Shown: positions 43,220-52,961, numbered from the stretch's first letter. The stretch: DNA of 64,000 nt from Paenibacillus sp. Soil750 (GCF_001428045.1 NZ_LMSD01000002.1:812-64811); one strand, 5' to 3'. The notes: generated by a model not told the origin, from the letters alone. Translations and numbers: made by a program.

Positions 43220-44119
43220 TTACTCGTGACGGAAACCAAGATCACGAAGGACTCTATCTTGATTTCTCCAGTCTTTCTTGACTTTCACCCATAATTCTAA
43301 GAATGTTTTGGAGCCTAGAAGTGTTTCAATATCTCGACGGGCTTGTCGCCCAATTTCCTTCAGCAACGCACCTTGTTTACCGATAACGATTCCTTTTTGC
43401 GACTCACGTTCCACGAAAATGACCGCGGAGATATGAACGATCCCATTCGGTTCGACACGCATATCTTCAATCTGTACGGCAATAGAGTGTGGAATTTCTT
43501 CCCGTGTCATATGCAAAATTTTCTCACGTACAAGCTCCGCACATACGAATTGCTCCGGGTGATCTGTAATTTGGTCCGCAGGATAGTATTGAGGTCCTTC
43601 CGGCAAGTAGCGAATAATTTGCTCTAGAAGCGTCGTTACATTGTTCCCTTTCAACGCAGACACAGGTACGATTTCAGCGAAATTATACAGGTCTTTGTAA
43701 TTCGTAATAATGGCAAGCAGCGCCTCAGGCTGAACGAGGTCGATTTTATTTAAGACCAATATTACTGGCGTTTCAATATGCTTTAACTGCTCGATAATAT
43801 AACGGTCTCCACCACCTATACCATCTGCAACGTCTACCAAAAATAATACAGCATCTACTTCACCTAGTGTCCCATGAGCAACTTTACTCATGTAATCACC
43901 TAACTTAGACGTAGGTTTATGGATACCTGGTGTGTCTAGAAATACAATTTGCCCATTATCCGATGTATATACACCATGGATCTTATTCCTAGTTGTTTGA
44001 GGCTTATCTGACATGATCGCAATCTTTTGTCCGATAATTTGGTTCATTAGTGTTGATTTCCCGACATTTGGGCGTCCGATAATCGCGACAAACCCTGATT
44101 TAAATTCTTTTTTGGCCAC
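43220..44119 (-). CDS. era: GTPase Era
   Basis: 16S rRNA-binding GTPase needed for 30S maturation. The 299 aa have G1 [15 protein letters not shown] near residue 14, G3 DTPGIHKP, G4 NKIDLV, and a C-terminal KH domain (about 200-299) with [15 protein letters not shown]. The start is GTG 44119 behind GGAGGATAAGTAGAA. It lies 6 bp after cdd, in the order ybeY-dgkA-cdd-era typical of bacilli, coupling rRNA maturation genes. Confidence 0.96.
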   Translation of the reverse strand: MAKKEFKSGFVAIIGRPNVGKSTLMNQIIGQKIAIMSDKPQTTRNKIHGVYTSDNGQIVFLDTPGIHKPTSKLGDYMSKVAHGTLGEVDAVLFLVDVADGIGGGDRYIIEQLKHIETPVILVLNKIDLVQPEALLAIITNYKDLYNFAEIVPVSALKGNNVTTLLEQIIRYLPEGPQYYPADQITDHPEQFVCAELVREKILHMTREEIPHSIAVQIEDMRVEPNGIVHISAVIFVERESQKGIVIGKQGALLKEIGRQARRDIETLLGSKTFLELWVKVKKDWRNQDRVLRDLGFRHE

Positions 44120-44125
44120 TTCTAC

Positions 44126-44539
44126 TTATCCTCCATTTGTGTGCAAATCTTTCGTTGTAAAAGCGCCTGGCAATAAAGCAGCCACCGTCGTTTGAACGAA
44201 AGCTCCTTTGAGATTACTCAAATAAACAGGCATTTCCGGTTCGCACAATTCAATTAATACTTGTCGACATACGCCGCATGGCGAAATCGGCCCTTCCGTA
44301 TCTCCAGTTACCGCGATTGCTTGAAAGGATCCCCTCGGATGCCCATCTGCAATAGCACGGAATAACGCAGTTCTCTCGGCACAATTCGTCGGTCCATAGG
44401 CTGCATTTTCGACATTACACCCTAAGTGCACGTGTCCATTCGCATCCAATAATGCGGCACCGACCTGAAAGTTAGAATAAGGCGTATAGGCTCGCTTCAT
44501 CGCTTCTTTAGCGAATTCAATGAGTTCTTGCGGATTCAT
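44126..44539 (-). CDS. cdd: Cytidine deaminase
   Basis: Zinc enzyme turning (deoxy)cytidine into (deoxy)uridine for salvage. 137 aa from ATG 44539, which lies 6 nt after GGGTGG; ATG 44545 sits against that site and is less likely. Zinc and catalytic motifs: NVENAAYGPTNCAERTALF and GPISPCGVCRQVL, with the Glu in CAER as proton shuttle. The start YTPYSNFQVGAALL is typical. Between dgkA and era as in B. subtilis. Confidence 0.96.
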   Translation of the reverse strand: MNPQELIEFAKEAMKRAYTPYSNFQVGAALLDANGHVHLGCNVENAAYGPTNCAERTALFRAIADGHPRGSFQAIAVTGDTEGPISPCGVCRQVLIELCEPEMPVYLSNLKGAFVQTTVAALLPGAFTTKDLHTNGG

Positions 44540-44572
44540 AGCCATCCACCCTTTGATTTAGTAATAGTTAAG

Positions 44573-45277
44573 TTATAGCATGTTTAAGCAGGAAAAAGCG
44601 AGGATCGTCACTACAATACCAATCATTGCTCCCAAAAAGAGTGCTGGGAAAGGCCTTGTTTTCTTATCATACAAGACAATAAGGATAATAATAGACAGCG
44701 TATACCCAAGTAACGCGGCGATCGTTTCGGTGACTAATACCAATATGACAGTAGCAATCGCAAAGGCGATAGCTGTTAATAAACTTGGTCTAACTAGTTT
44801 CCCTTTGTCCGAGAACCTTGTCTCAATCACGATAACTGTTAGCATGACTAATGCTATCAAGATCCATATCGCACCCGCTGACATCGGTGTTTCTTCGAGT
44901 CTGGCGTGCCTTAACAATCGATCGACAGGCTCATAGAAGACAACTAAACCGACAACGATTGCAAACATAGCAGACACCAATACGGACGCCGCGGCGACGT
45001 CCTTCGCAATTTTGGCTAGCGGATGGCGGTCTGGCATAGCTAGATCCACCGTTTTCTCGACAGCCGTATTAATTAATTCTGTGACAATCATAAGTGTGAC
45101 GGCCAACAAAATAAACAAAATATCGGTTTTGGATAAATGAATGAAAAGAGCTGCTAATAACACAAGAAACGCAACGGAAAAATGAAATTTCATATTTCGC
45201 TGCGTATCTAGTGCATATTTGATTCCTTCATAGGCATACCGAAAGCTTCTGCGCCATTTACGGAAGCCGCCTGACAT
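44573..45277 (-). CDS. dgkA: Diacylglycerol/undecaprenol kinase DgkA with C-terminal membrane extension
   Basis: Gram-positive DgkA phosphorylates undecaprenol to recover the cell-wall carrier lipid. The first 125 residues match the family: FRYAYEGIKYALDTQRNMKFH, the active-site VTELINTAVEKTVDLAM and AKIAKDVAAASVLVSA. The normal protein ends there, at about 125 aa. Here 110 more residues add about four hydrophobic helices (from SAGAIWILIALVML on). Long forms are known from Paenibacillus-like relatives as far as I recall. The A of its ATG is the last base of the ybeY stop (TAATG), so they are coupled. Confidence 0.9.
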   Translation of the reverse strand: MSGGFRKWRRSFRYAYEGIKYALDTQRNMKFHFSVAFLVLLAALFIHLSKTDILFILLAVTLMIVTELINTAVEKTVDLAMPDRHPLAKIAKDVAAASVLVSAMFAIVVGLVVFYEPVDRLLRHARLEETPMSAGAIWILIALVMLTVIVIETRFSDKGKLVRPSLLTAIAFAIATVILVLVTETIAALLGYTLSIIILIVLYDKKTRPFPALFLGAMIGIVVTILAFSCLNML

Positions 45278-45813
45278 TAGCGTGTCAAGCCTGCCTTCTG
45301 CAAAATGTCCTCCTGTTTAGCGAACATCACTTTCTCTTCTTCTTCACTCTGGTGATCATAACCAATCAGATGCAAGAAGCCATGGACAAATAAGAATCCA
45401 AGTTCACGTTCAACGGAATGACCATACTCTTCCGCTTGCGCAATCGCACGTGGTACGGAAATAATAATATCGCCAAGCGGCTCTATGAACGCCTCTGATA
45501 CGGTTTCACCTTCTTCTAGCTCTCCCTCAGAATCGTCACCATCATCTTCATAGTTAATTGGAATCTCGTCATCCCCAAATTCACTCATTGCAAAGGATAG
45601 GACATCTGTAGGCTTGTCTAAATTGCGGTATTGCTTGTTCAAATCTTGGATCGTCTCATCATCAACGAACGTGAGGGCAACCTCACCTTCTGATACGCCT
45701 TCAATTTCACCTGCAAGCTTGAGAAGCTCCTCTAGCTTTTCAATGAACGCAGGCGAGATTTCTTTCTCTTCTTGTTCACTGCTCCATGCTAATGTCAAAT
45801 CTACACTTGCCAT
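45277..45813 (-). CDS. ybeY: Endoribonuclease YbeY
   Basis: Zinc-dependent RNase for 16S rRNA 3' maturation and quality control. The zinc site HGFLHLIGYDH is near residue 145, and FVDDETIQDLNKQYRNLDKPTDVLSF lies before it. At 178 aa it is about 15-20 residues longer than usual because of an acidic insert near 92-112 (EDDGDDSEGELEEGE) just before the conserved LGDIIIS strand. ATG 45813 follows GGAGGG. It overlaps dgkA by one base. Confidence 0.94.
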   Translation of the reverse strand: MASVDLTLAWSSEQEEKEISPAFIEKLEELLKLAGEIEGVSEGEVALTFVDDETIQDLNKQYRNLDKPTDVLSFAMSEFGDDEIPINYEDDGDDSEGELEEGETVSEAFIEPLGDIIISVPRAIAQAEEYGHSVERELGFLFVHGFLHLIGYDHQSEEEEKVMFAKQEDILQKAGLTR

Positions 45814-45831
45814 AGGGATAAGCCCTCCTTC

Positions 45832-48060
45832 TTATGCTCCTGGCTTCTTAGCCGTTAATTCACTTGGATATTCAATGCGAGAATGGAAGATGCCTAACAA
45901 AGTTTCATTCAATGTTTTAGCAATCTTATCAAGCTCCTTCAATGTGAGGTCACATTCGTTGAATTGACCATCGTCCAACCGTGATTTGATAATTTTGGTT
46001 ACCATGGAATCGATTTGTTCGAGGGTTGGGTTACGTAATGAACGTACCGCTGCCTCCACACTATCTGCAATTCCGACAATAGCCGCTTCCTTTGATTGTG
46101 CTTTAGGCCCAGGATAACGGAAATCTTCTTCACGTATCCCTTTCTCACTATTCTCTTCTTCAGCTTGCTTCTTCGCTTTATGATAGAAAAAGTGCAATAG
46201 TGTTGTTCCATGATGCTGTTCAGCGATATCGCGGATCGGTTTAGGCATTTTATAATCCTTCAGCATATCAACACCATCGCGCGGATGCGCAATAATAATG
46301 GACTTGCTCAGATTCGGATCTATACGATCATGCGGATTCTCGATATTCGTTTGATTTTCAATAAAGTAGCTAGGCCGCTTGGTTTTGCCAATATCATGAT
46401 AGTACGATCCTACCCGGCACAAAAGACCATCTGCACCAATGGATTCAGCAGCAGCTTCGGACAGGTTGCCAACCATCACGCTGTGATGATACGTCCCTGG
46501 TGTTTCCGTTAGCAGCTTGCGTAGCAGTGGATGATTCGGATTTGAAAGCTCTACCAGCTTAAGCGGAGACAGAATTCCGAAAGAAGCCTCAAAAAACGGA
46601 AGCAATCCGATGACGAAAACGACTGTTACAAGTCCTCCAGCTGTAGCGAAAGACAAGGACATCAGTGCTTCTCTTTGTTGAAAGTGATCTTCCATCAACA
46701 GCATCGCCGTGATCGTTAGCATGGAGAAAAAGGCGATCATTAAGCCCGCTTTCAAAATTGTCGCACGCTGACTTGCACGTTGAATCGTAAAGACACCGCT
46801 AAAACAAATAACTAGGCTAACTAGGCCAAACCGAAAATCGAATAACGCATCATGCTCTGTATTAAAAATAATACTTGCAATGATTGAGAACAAAACAGAT
46901 GAAATAAAAGCAAGCGGTGCATCCAGTAAGATAGCGATCAAGATGCTGCCGAGTGCTGTCGGAGCCAAATACCCAATAAATGGATAATCAAAATTCTGGA
47001 GCAGTGAAATGATTTTCATACCAGCAATATTCATCACGAAGATGAGAACAAGCATAACCAGTTGTAAATTATTGTATTTGACCTGTAAGTTACTCTGTCT
47101 AACAAATATAAAGATCACAAATGACAAGAGTGCACAAAGGATGCCAAGACCGAGCTGAGGCAGATGATTCGCTTTATCCTTTAGCAGCTTCAGCTTTTCC
47201 AACCGCGTGTATATTTCTTCCGTAATGACATCTCCGGCTTTAACCAGGACATCATTCTTATTAATATACACGGTCTTCATATTGCCCCTAGCTTGTCCTT
47301 TCGCATCATCGGTACCTTTTTGATCAAAAAATTTATTCGGGGTAATCAACGCTCTGGCAATCTCGGTAACCATCTCACGGGATGTATTCTTCGATAGCGT
47401 AGACGTATTCACAACCTCTGCTACCTTTGCCCGCGCTGTCTGTGCGTCGAGAATCTGATCATTCATAAGCTTAGTCACGATTTCTTTCGTCACGGGGCGC
47501 ATGTCAGCAAGGTCTTCCTTGGTCAACCGTGGCAGTTTAAAATAAATTTCCTCTGGCAGCGGATATTTCTGATCCGATAGACCGAGTTGGATTTGTTCCA
47601 GTAACAAATCATTATATTGCCCACTATTGCGCAATGTTTTGATAGCATCATTCGTTAGGTCACTAATCAACTGCGGAATGACACGACGGTAAATGCTAAC
47701 TTTATCATCGAACTTCACTTCTTCATCGGCGTTGATCTGAGATAACTTATCAAAAATAGCATCACTAATGACTTCATTTTTGAGATTAACGATCTTATAG
47801 ACAGGCTGAACGCGCTTTGCAGCGTCTTCTTTGGCTTGTTCCGTCGCGACAGCGTTCTCAATCTGCTCTGGTGCGTAAATCGTCTTCTCACTCTTCATAC
47901 CTAAGGTAATATCGAATACTTGTGGAACGAGCTTAGCATAGAGGGTGGCATAGAATATCAATCCCAATATGAGAAACAAGAGTACTCTTAAGCCAGTATT
48001 GTATTTCCATCCGCTCAGCCGGTAATGAAATTTGCCTTTCATTTGCACTTCATTTTTCAT
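45832..48060 (-). CDS. pgpH: HD-domain cyclic-di-AMP phosphodiesterase PgpH (YqfF family)
   Basis: Large membrane enzyme that hydrolyses c-di-AMP to pApA. Order: one N-terminal helix (about 20-45), an extracellular 7TMR-HDED domain (45-300), seven membrane helices (305-490) and a cytoplasmic HD domain, with HHSVMVGNLSEAAAESIGAD, the HD pair in SYYHDIGKTKRPSYF, and IIAHPRDGVDML. I use ATG 48060 (742 aa); ATG 48072 sits directly on GAGAGGA and is less likely. It lies between phoH and ybeY, as in B. subtilis. Confidence 0.94.
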   Translation of the reverse strand: MKNEVQMKGKFHYRLSGWKYNTGLRVLLFLILGLIFYATLYAKLVPQVFDITLGMKSEKTIYAPEQIENAVATEQAKEDAAKRVQPVYKIVNLKNEVISDAIFDKLSQINADEEVKFDDKVSIYRRVIPQLISDLTNDAIKTLRNSGQYNDLLLEQIQLGLSDQKYPLPEEIYFKLPRLTKEDLADMRPVTKEIVTKLMNDQILDAQTARAKVAEVVNTSTLSKNTSREMVTEIARALITPNKFFDQKGTDDAKGQARGNMKTVYINKNDVLVKAGDVITEEIYTRLEKLKLLKDKANHLPQLGLGILCALLSFVIFIFVRQSNLQVKYNNLQLVMLVLIFVMNIAGMKIISLLQNFDYPFIGYLAPTALGSILIAILLDAPLAFISSVLFSIIASIIFNTEHDALFDFRFGLVSLVICFSGVFTIQRASQRATILKAGLMIAFFSMLTITAMLLMEDHFQQREALMSLSFATAGGLVTVVFVIGLLPFFEASFGILSPLKLVELSNPNHPLLRKLLTETPGTYHHSVMVGNLSEAAAESIGADGLLCRVGSYYHDIGKTKRPSYFIENQTNIENPHDRIDPNLSKSIIIAHPRDGVDMLKDYKMPKPIRDIAEQHHGTTLLHFFYHKAKKQAEEENSEKGIREEDFRYPGPKAQSKEAAIVGIADSVEAAVRSLRNPTLEQIDSMVTKIIKSRLDDGQFNECDLTLKELDKIAKTLNETLLGIFHSRIEYPSELTAKKPGA

Positions 48061-48100
48061 TACGGAGGTCATTCCTCTCTATCTATCCAACCTAGCATCA

Positions 48101-49066
48101 TTACTTATTCATTTCAGCGTTATAGGCGACAATTATTTTCTGAACAAGAGAATGACGTACAACATCACCTTCATCAAAATAAATAAAGCCCAATTCTTCA
48201 ATACCACTTAGAATTCGGGACGCTTCAACCAAACCAGAGGACTTCCCTCTAGGTAAATCAATCTGTGTCACATCACCTGTAATGACCATTTTGGAACCGA
48301 AACCAAGTCTCGTTAGGAACATTTTCATTTGCTCTGGCGTCGTGTTCTGTGCCTCATCCAGAATGATGAAGGAATCATCCAACGTACGCCCTCTCATATA
48401 AGCTAAAGGGGCGATTTCGATGAGTCCACGCTCTAGTGACTTCGCAACTTGCTCAGGCCCAAGGACGTCATTAAGAGCATCATACAATGGGCGTAAATAA
48501 GGGTCAACTTTTTCCTGTAAGTCCCCTGGCAGAAACCCTAAACTTTCCCCTGCTTCGACGGCTGGACGTGTGAGAACAATACGTTTGACAGCCCCTTCTT
48601 TCAATCGCGTCACGGCAAGAACTACGGCTAAATAGGTCTTACCTGTACCTGCTGGACCTATCCCAAAGACAATATCTTTCTTCTTGATCGTGTCCACATA
48701 CTTCTTCTGCCCAATCGTTTTGACACGAATCGGCTTTCCTTTATGTGTGGATGTAATTTCACCTTTGAACAGATCCAATAATTGCTCTGCTTTCATTTGC
48801 TTCGCTAACTCAACGGCATATAGAACATCACGCTCAGTTACCGTGTAATTATTGCGAATCAGTTGCAGCAGAACTTCAAAAAGCTGCTGAAGTGAGTTCA
48901 CTTCCGCAGCTCTGCCCTGAATTGTTATTTCGGCTTCGCGCGTAAAGATTTGAGCTTCAATTTCTCGTTCGATGACATGTAAGAATTTATCCTGCGGACC
49001 AAACAAAGCTAGTCCTTCGTTTGGATTTTTCAATGTAATTTTTACAGATTGCGCATTTTCTATCAA
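48101..49066 (-). CDS. phoH: PhoH-family ATPase
   Basis: Cytosolic P-loop ATPase of unsettled function, probably RNA-related since it always sits next to ybeY. The 321 aa have an N-terminal KH-like segment, Walker A GIGPAGTGKTYLAVVLAV near residue 135, Walker B FIILDEAQNTTPEQM and RGKSSGLVEA. The start appears to be TTG 49066, preceded by AAGGAGAATGAGG. The upstream yqfD gene stops 8 bp before. It is the short PhoH form without PIN domain, unlike the YlaK-like protein at 16458-17789. Confidence 0.94.
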   Translation of the reverse strand: MIENAQSVKITLKNPNEGLALFGPQDKFLHVIEREIEAQIFTREAEITIQGRAAEVNSLQQLFEVLLQLIRNNYTVTERDVLYAVELAKQMKAEQLLDLFKGEITSTHKGKPIRVKTIGQKKYVDTIKKKDIVFGIGPAGTGKTYLAVVLAVTRLKEGAVKRIVLTRPAVEAGESLGFLPGDLQEKVDPYLRPLYDALNDVLGPEQVAKSLERGLIEIAPLAYMRGRTLDDSFIILDEAQNTTPEQMKMFLTRLGFGSKMVITGDVTQIDLPRGKSSGLVEASRILSGIEELGFIYFDEGDVVRHSLVQKIIVAYNAEMNK

Positions 49067-49073
49067 CAGGGCC

Positions 49074-50267
49074 TCATTCTCCTTGTGTCACAATTGGTTG
49101 TTCTTCAGCAATATTCTCTTCGACCTCAAAATGAACGTCTATATAAATTTTACCATTCTCTGTTTTTTCATGCAAAATTTTTTCTCCAACGATCCTCGCA
49201 TCCTCGCCTGCAGCGGCCAATAATTTAGCTCTAGCTTGCTCGATACCCACCTTTTTAGCGTTCGCCGCTTCCACAGGCTCTTCAACGACATGTACCTCCA
49301 TTATTTTCTCATGCAGCCAGCCTAGAGGGATTGAAAATGAGCGCCAAGCTAGTGTTTTGCGATCAGGTATCGTTTCAAATTGTTCGAATGCCGTCTTCCC
49401 ATAGCCTGTAAGCTGTAACGCTCTTGAACCTACTACAAGATAACTTCGATGTTCTGTTTCCCCTGTGAAGACCTTATATTGTTTCGTAAGCGGAGCTTCA
49501 ATTCGGGAGGTATACCAGACCACTCCTCTTATCTTACCATCTGCGACCACGATTTGACTATTTTGCTCGTCGCCAATCGTACCCGAGATCAAAACAGCCC
49601 CTTTGCGGACATAGGTATTCGGTTTAACCATCGGCTTTCCCTTTACCGATTGTATTTCCGTTACGAGCGCACTTTTGGAAGCCACAATGTTTCGCGGATT
49701 TTTCAATGGACCTTTTCCTGGGATGGTCGCCTCAACAACCTTTATTGTGATGTGCGTTCCTCGAATTTCGACACCAACCCACGCTGCACTAGGCAATTGC
49801 TGCTGAATAGCCCGTGAGAGATCCTCGGTCTTGTCCAACTTAAATTTCCACTGAAACTTATGTATGCCTTGCTTGGATGCGGCCTGCAAAATGTCAGACG
49901 ATGCAATACGGTCATTGCCGTCCACACTCACTTGCCACACCAAAGACGTGAGCACATAGAGACTAATAATGAAAGCAGCAATGCCGCCAAATAATACTTT
50001 TCTCCGTCCAATTTTATCCATAAAAAATGGCAGCCCAAACCGCTCTACCACATGCATTCTGCAGCCTGTCCGTTTCAAAAGCGGCCGAAGTCGGAAGAAA
50101 TCTTTGATAAGGATGTACAGCTCCAGCTTCCCATCTTTGCCAGTTTGAATATCCCAAATGGAGAAGCCCCCCTCCACCATGGGACGAATCAACCTTTCGC
50201 AGTCCTTGCCTCTAATTTGTATGCGTACATAGCCACGCAAACGGGCAATGAATAGGGATTGTTTCAT
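49074..50267 (-). CDS. yqfD: Sporulation protein YqfD
   Basis: A 397-aa membrane-anchored protein of the sigma-E regulon in bacilli. The N-terminal 80 residues are soluble (FIARLRGYVRIQIRG, then CRMHVVERFGLPF), one helix at about 88-108 crosses the membrane (KVLFGGIAAFIISLYVLTSL), and the rest, IHKFQWKFKLDKTEDLSRAI onwards, is extracytoplasmic with the YqfD POTRA-like and beta repeat. It is cotranscribed with yqfC. Its exact role in the mother cell is unknown. Confidence 0.92.
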   Translation of the reverse strand: MKQSLFIARLRGYVRIQIRGKDCERLIRPMVEGGFSIWDIQTGKDGKLELYILIKDFFRLRPLLKRTGCRMHVVERFGLPFFMDKIGRRKVLFGGIAAFIISLYVLTSLVWQVSVDGNDRIASSDILQAASKQGIHKFQWKFKLDKTEDLSRAIQQQLPSAAWVGVEIRGTHITIKVVEATIPGKGPLKNPRNIVASKSALVTEIQSVKGKPMVKPNTYVRKGAVLISGTIGDEQNSQIVVADGKIRGVVWYTSRIEAPLTKQYKVFTGETEHRSYLVVGSRALQLTGYGKTAFEQFETIPDRKTLAWRSFSIPLGWLHEKIMEVHVVEEPVEAANAKKVGIEQARAKLLAAAGEDARIVGEKILHEKTENGKIYIDVHFEVEENIAEEQPIVTQGE

Positions 50268-50304
50268 GACTCAGCCTCCAGTTCTCATTCGCACTACCAC
50301 TACA

Positions 50305-50583
50305 TTAAGGCATATATTTCACATGATCGATGATGCCTTCAATGAATACCTCTTCTGAAAGAATCGCTCTTATGACCAATTGTTGGCCGCATACTTCCAG
50401 CGTTCCTTTCGCTAACTCCAGCTTCAGAATCTCACTGGAAAAATGCAGTACGCCCCGGTGGTTCTCAACATAAAGCTGTACGTTGCCGATCATCGTGATT
50501 CGCGGCAAATCCTGTACAACATCTTGGGGAAGATCAAGGATCTTGGCCGTGAACTGGTTCCATTTGCGGGTCAAGCGACGCAT
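50305..50583 (-). CDS. yqfC: Sporulation protein YqfC
   Basis: A 92-aa soluble protein of the YqfC/YabP type, expressed in the mother cell under sigma-E. It shows LDLPQDVVQDLPRITMIGNV and the tail LSEEVFIEGIIDHVKYMP, with beta-rich repeats as in YabP. It precedes yqfD by 37 bp. ATG lies behind GAGGGGG. I could not find a convincing sigma-E promoter in the 110 bp upstream. Confidence 0.9.
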   Translation of the reverse strand: MRRLTRKWNQFTAKILDLPQDVVQDLPRITMIGNVQLYVENHRGVLHFSSEILKLELAKGTLEVCGQQLVIRAILSEEVFIEGIIDHVKYMP

Positions 50584-50688
50584 AGCTGGGCAGTACCCCC
50601 TCTAACTAGAAGATCAAGAATGCAGAAAAGGCGCATAGACTTTCTACCAAATTATGCGACGGTAGCCGCTTTTATGAAAAAGAGGCAT

Positions 50689-50725
50689 AAAAAAAAACGT
50701 CTCCTCGCATTAGCAAGTGGACGTT
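50689..50725 (-). terminator. Terminator of the nfeD-floA unit
   Basis: AACGTC/GACGTT hairpin (50696-50725) with a large inner loop followed by nine Ts on the minus strand, 14 bp past the stop of the 154-aa gene. Confidence 0.65.
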
Positions 50726-50738
50726 CATGAAATGGTCG

Positions 50739-51203
50739 TCATCGACGGTAGGGCTTTTTGGCGCGTGGCGGGCCTAATATCTCTGCCCAAACAACACCTT
50801 GAAGAACTTGATCCCGATTCGGTTGATCTGGAAATTGGCTTGCTGTTGAGATCTCATCTGCATAGATGGGCGAACTCGCTGGGGTTCCACTTTTCACCAC
50901 TTGTGGCGTGAAGGGTGAGGGCTTCTGCTTCTGAGCAGTTGCGGTTGTTTTACCAAGCCCAGACTGATTAAATTCGTCTCGTGTGCGCTCTGGACGACTA
51001 GACGGAGCCATATGACCTGGTTGTACTTTCTTCGCTTCTGCAGGCCTTCTAGCGTCGCTTGGGCCGTTACCAAAGGTCGGCATCCCCTTCCTTTGCGCAC
51101 TCTGCTCAGCTCGCTTGCGTCTGCTTTGTATTTGATAGAAGAAGGTTAACGCTATAATGACCAAATACCAGTTCTTAAATAAAAATGCGATAAGCTGTTC
51201 CAT
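50739..51203 (-). CDS. Hypothetical membrane-anchored protein
   Basis: 154 aa with one N-terminal membrane helix (about 7-24, FLFKNWYLVIIALTFFYQIQ) followed by a basic patch (SRRKRAEQSAQRKG) and a long Pro/Ser/Thr/Lys-rich low-complexity tail, inside the cell by the positive-inside rule. Only the last 20 residues (VLQGVVWAEILGPPRAKKPY) look conserved. ATG follows GAGGTGATCAA. It is the last gene of the nfeD-floA transcript, so it may belong to the same membrane microdomain system, but this is inference. Confidence 0.6.
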   Translation of the reverse strand: MEQLIAFLFKNWYLVIIALTFFYQIQSRRKRAEQSAQRKGMPTFGNGPSDARRPAEAKKVQPGHMAPSSRPERTRDEFNQSGLGKTTATAQKQKPSPFTPQVVKSGTPASSPIYADEISTASQFPDQPNRDQVLQGVVWAEILGPPRAKKPYRR

Positions 51204-51221
51204 TTGATCACCTCACAAACC

Positions 51222-52211
51222 TTATTCTTTTTCATTTTTTCCATCGTTTACTTTACCTAAAGAGGAACGCATTTGCGTATCGGATTCAATATTTTTGAGA
51301 TTCATGTAATCCATAACGCCTAATTGACCATTTCGCAGAGCTTCAGCCATGGCAAGAGGTACTTGTGACTCTGACTCAACAACCTTAGCACGCATTTCAA
51401 CAACTCGTGCTTTCATTTCCTGTTCTGCTGCAACGGCCATTGCGCGGCGTTCCTCTGCTTTCGCCTGAGCAATACGTTTGTCTGCCTCCGCTTGCTCTGT
51501 TTGCAAATGAGCACCAATATTTTTACCAACATCCACATCCGCAATATCAATAGACAGAATTTCAAAAGCTGTTCCCGCATCCAAGCCTTTACCTAAAACA
51601 GTACGTGAGATCATGTCTGGATTTTCTAGGACATCCTTATGAGATTCACTGGAACCTACGGTTGTCACGATCCCCTCTCCGACACGGGCAATAATTGTCT
51701 CTTCGCCGGCTCCACCTACGAGTCGATCAATGTTCGCACGAACCGTAACTCTCGCAATAACCTTTACTTCAATACCGTTCTTCGCGACGGCTGAAACATT
51801 CGGCGTTTCAATAACACGCGGATTTACACTCATCTGAACAGCTAACAACACATCACGACCCGCCAAGTCAATGGCCGCCGCGCGCTCAAACTCCAAATGA
51901 ATTTTGGCACGATGTGCAGCAATTAATGCATTCACAACTCGGTCAACATTACCTCCAGCTAGGTAGTGACTTTCCAATTGATTGACACTAAGATCAATCC
52001 CGGCTTTCGTTGCTTTAATCATTGGGTTCACAATACGACTTGGGGTAACCCGACGTAGTCTCATAGCAATCAAGGTAATAATGCTGATTCTTACACCGGA
52101 AGCCAGCGCAGATATCCATAGCATAACTGGTACAACACTTAGTAAAATCGATAACACGATGATAATGATGGCCGCAAGCAGCACTAAGTATAAGCCTGGT
52201 TCAATCGTCAT
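51222..52211 (-). CDS. floA: Flotillin-like protein FloA
   Basis: Scaffold of functional membrane microdomains in bacilli. The 329 aa have an N-terminal hairpin membrane region (about 5-45), then the SPFH domain ([20 protein letters not shown]) and a coiled-coil EA-repeat tail ([20 protein letters not shown], then [20 protein letters not shown]). Ends [13 protein letters not shown] lies behind TAGGAGGATACAAACAA. Cotranscribed with nfeD (14 bp gap), the usual partner. Confidence 0.95.
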   Translation of the reverse strand: MTIEPGLYLVLLAAIIIIVLSILLSVVPVMLWISALASGVRISIITLIAMRLRRVTPSRIVNPMIKATKAGIDLSVNQLESHYLAGGNVDRVVNALIAAHRAKIHLEFERAAAIDLAGRDVLLAVQMSVNPRVIETPNVSAVAKNGIEVKVIARVTVRANIDRLVGGAGEETIIARVGEGIVTTVGSSESHKDVLENPDMISRTVLGKGLDAGTAFEILSIDIADVDVGKNIGAHLQTEQAEADKRIAQAKAEERRAMAVAAEQEMKARVVEMRAKVVESESQVPLAMAEALRNGQLGVMDYMNLKNIESDTQMRSSLGKVNDGKNEKE

Positions 52212-52225
52212 TTGTTTGTATCCTC

Positions 52226-52891
52226 CTAATGATTAGGTTGGTCATCCGCGGCTTTCACCACAACACGAACCCCTTCAACTTCCACAACGATAATTGCTTT
52301 ATTTACGGAAATAAAACTACCATGCGTGACAACATCAACACGTTCTCCTTGAATCAACGCCGTACCTGCAGGTCGCAATGGCGTTATGGCTTCCCCCGTC
52401 AAACCAACTAAATTAGATCGATCTGGGCTCGATGTAAAACCCTTGCTCGTGGTTAGCTGCTCCTTGAGAATGAAACGGTTCCAAACGCCGCGATGTTTAA
52501 ACGTTCTAATTGCTGCAATGACAACCACAATGGCGACTAGCAATGCAATAACTAACATGAACGCTGCTTCCTTAGGATCTGAAGAAGCCATCAGCACACC
52601 GCCGAATAGGCAAATCGCCCCTAGAACACTTAGAATACCGAAACTTGGCACAACCAATTCTAAAATCAAGAGAACCAAACCAAGTCCCAAGACGGCTAAG
52701 TCTCCAAAACTCGCAAAGCCAGCTAAGTAAAAACCTAAGAAATATAAACTAAAGCCAGCAACCCCCGCCAAAGCCAACAATCCACTACTGAAAAAAAGCA
52801 GCTCCAGCGCTATACCAATAATTCCAACCATCAATAATACAGTACCTGTCACAGGGTGAGTCAGAAACGCGGATAGATTATCGAGAAACAT
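52226..52891 (-). CDS. NfeD family membrane protein (short form)
   Basis: A 221-aa membrane protein with four to five helices (up to about 130) and a C-terminal OB-fold domain with [20 protein letters not shown] and [19 protein letters not shown], the NfeD signature. It lacks the ClpP-like serine protease domain present in the longer YqeZ. Paired with floA, it is thought to help form lipid microdomains. Its promoter has a sigma-W-like layout, so envelope stress should induce the pair. Confidence 0.9.
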   Translation of the reverse strand: MFLDNLSAFLTHPVTGTVLLMVGIIGIALELLFFSSGLLALAGVAGFSLYFLGFYLAGFASFGDLAVLGLGLVLLILELVVPSFGILSVLGAICLFGGVLMASSDPKEAAFMLVIALLVAIVVVIAAIRTFKHRGVWNRFILKEQLTTSKGFTSSPDRSNLVGLTGEAITPLRPAGTALIQGERVDVVTHGSFISVNKAIIVVEVEGVRVVVKAADDQPNH

Positions 52892-52935
52892 CGTCGTTCA
52901 CTCCTTCCCTTCAAACTTCCTACTCAATAGGTATG

Positions 52936-52961
52936 TACGTATTAACTTATGAACTGTTTCG
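52936..52961 (-). promoter_or_regulatory. ECF (sigma-W-like) promoter of nfeD-floA
   Basis: On the minus strand CGAAAC (52956-52961), exactly 16 bp, CGTA (52936-52939). The sigma-W consensus is TGAAAC-N16-CGTA, and B. subtilis yqeZ-yqfAB is a known sigma-W target. It lies 45 bp before the nfeD start. Confidence 0.72.

Noticed and set aside
50584-50695. Sigma-E promoter for yqfC-yqfD
   Set aside because: I compared with the -35 ATATT and -10 CATACAAT pattern and found no pair with correct spacing; other promoters cannot be excluded.
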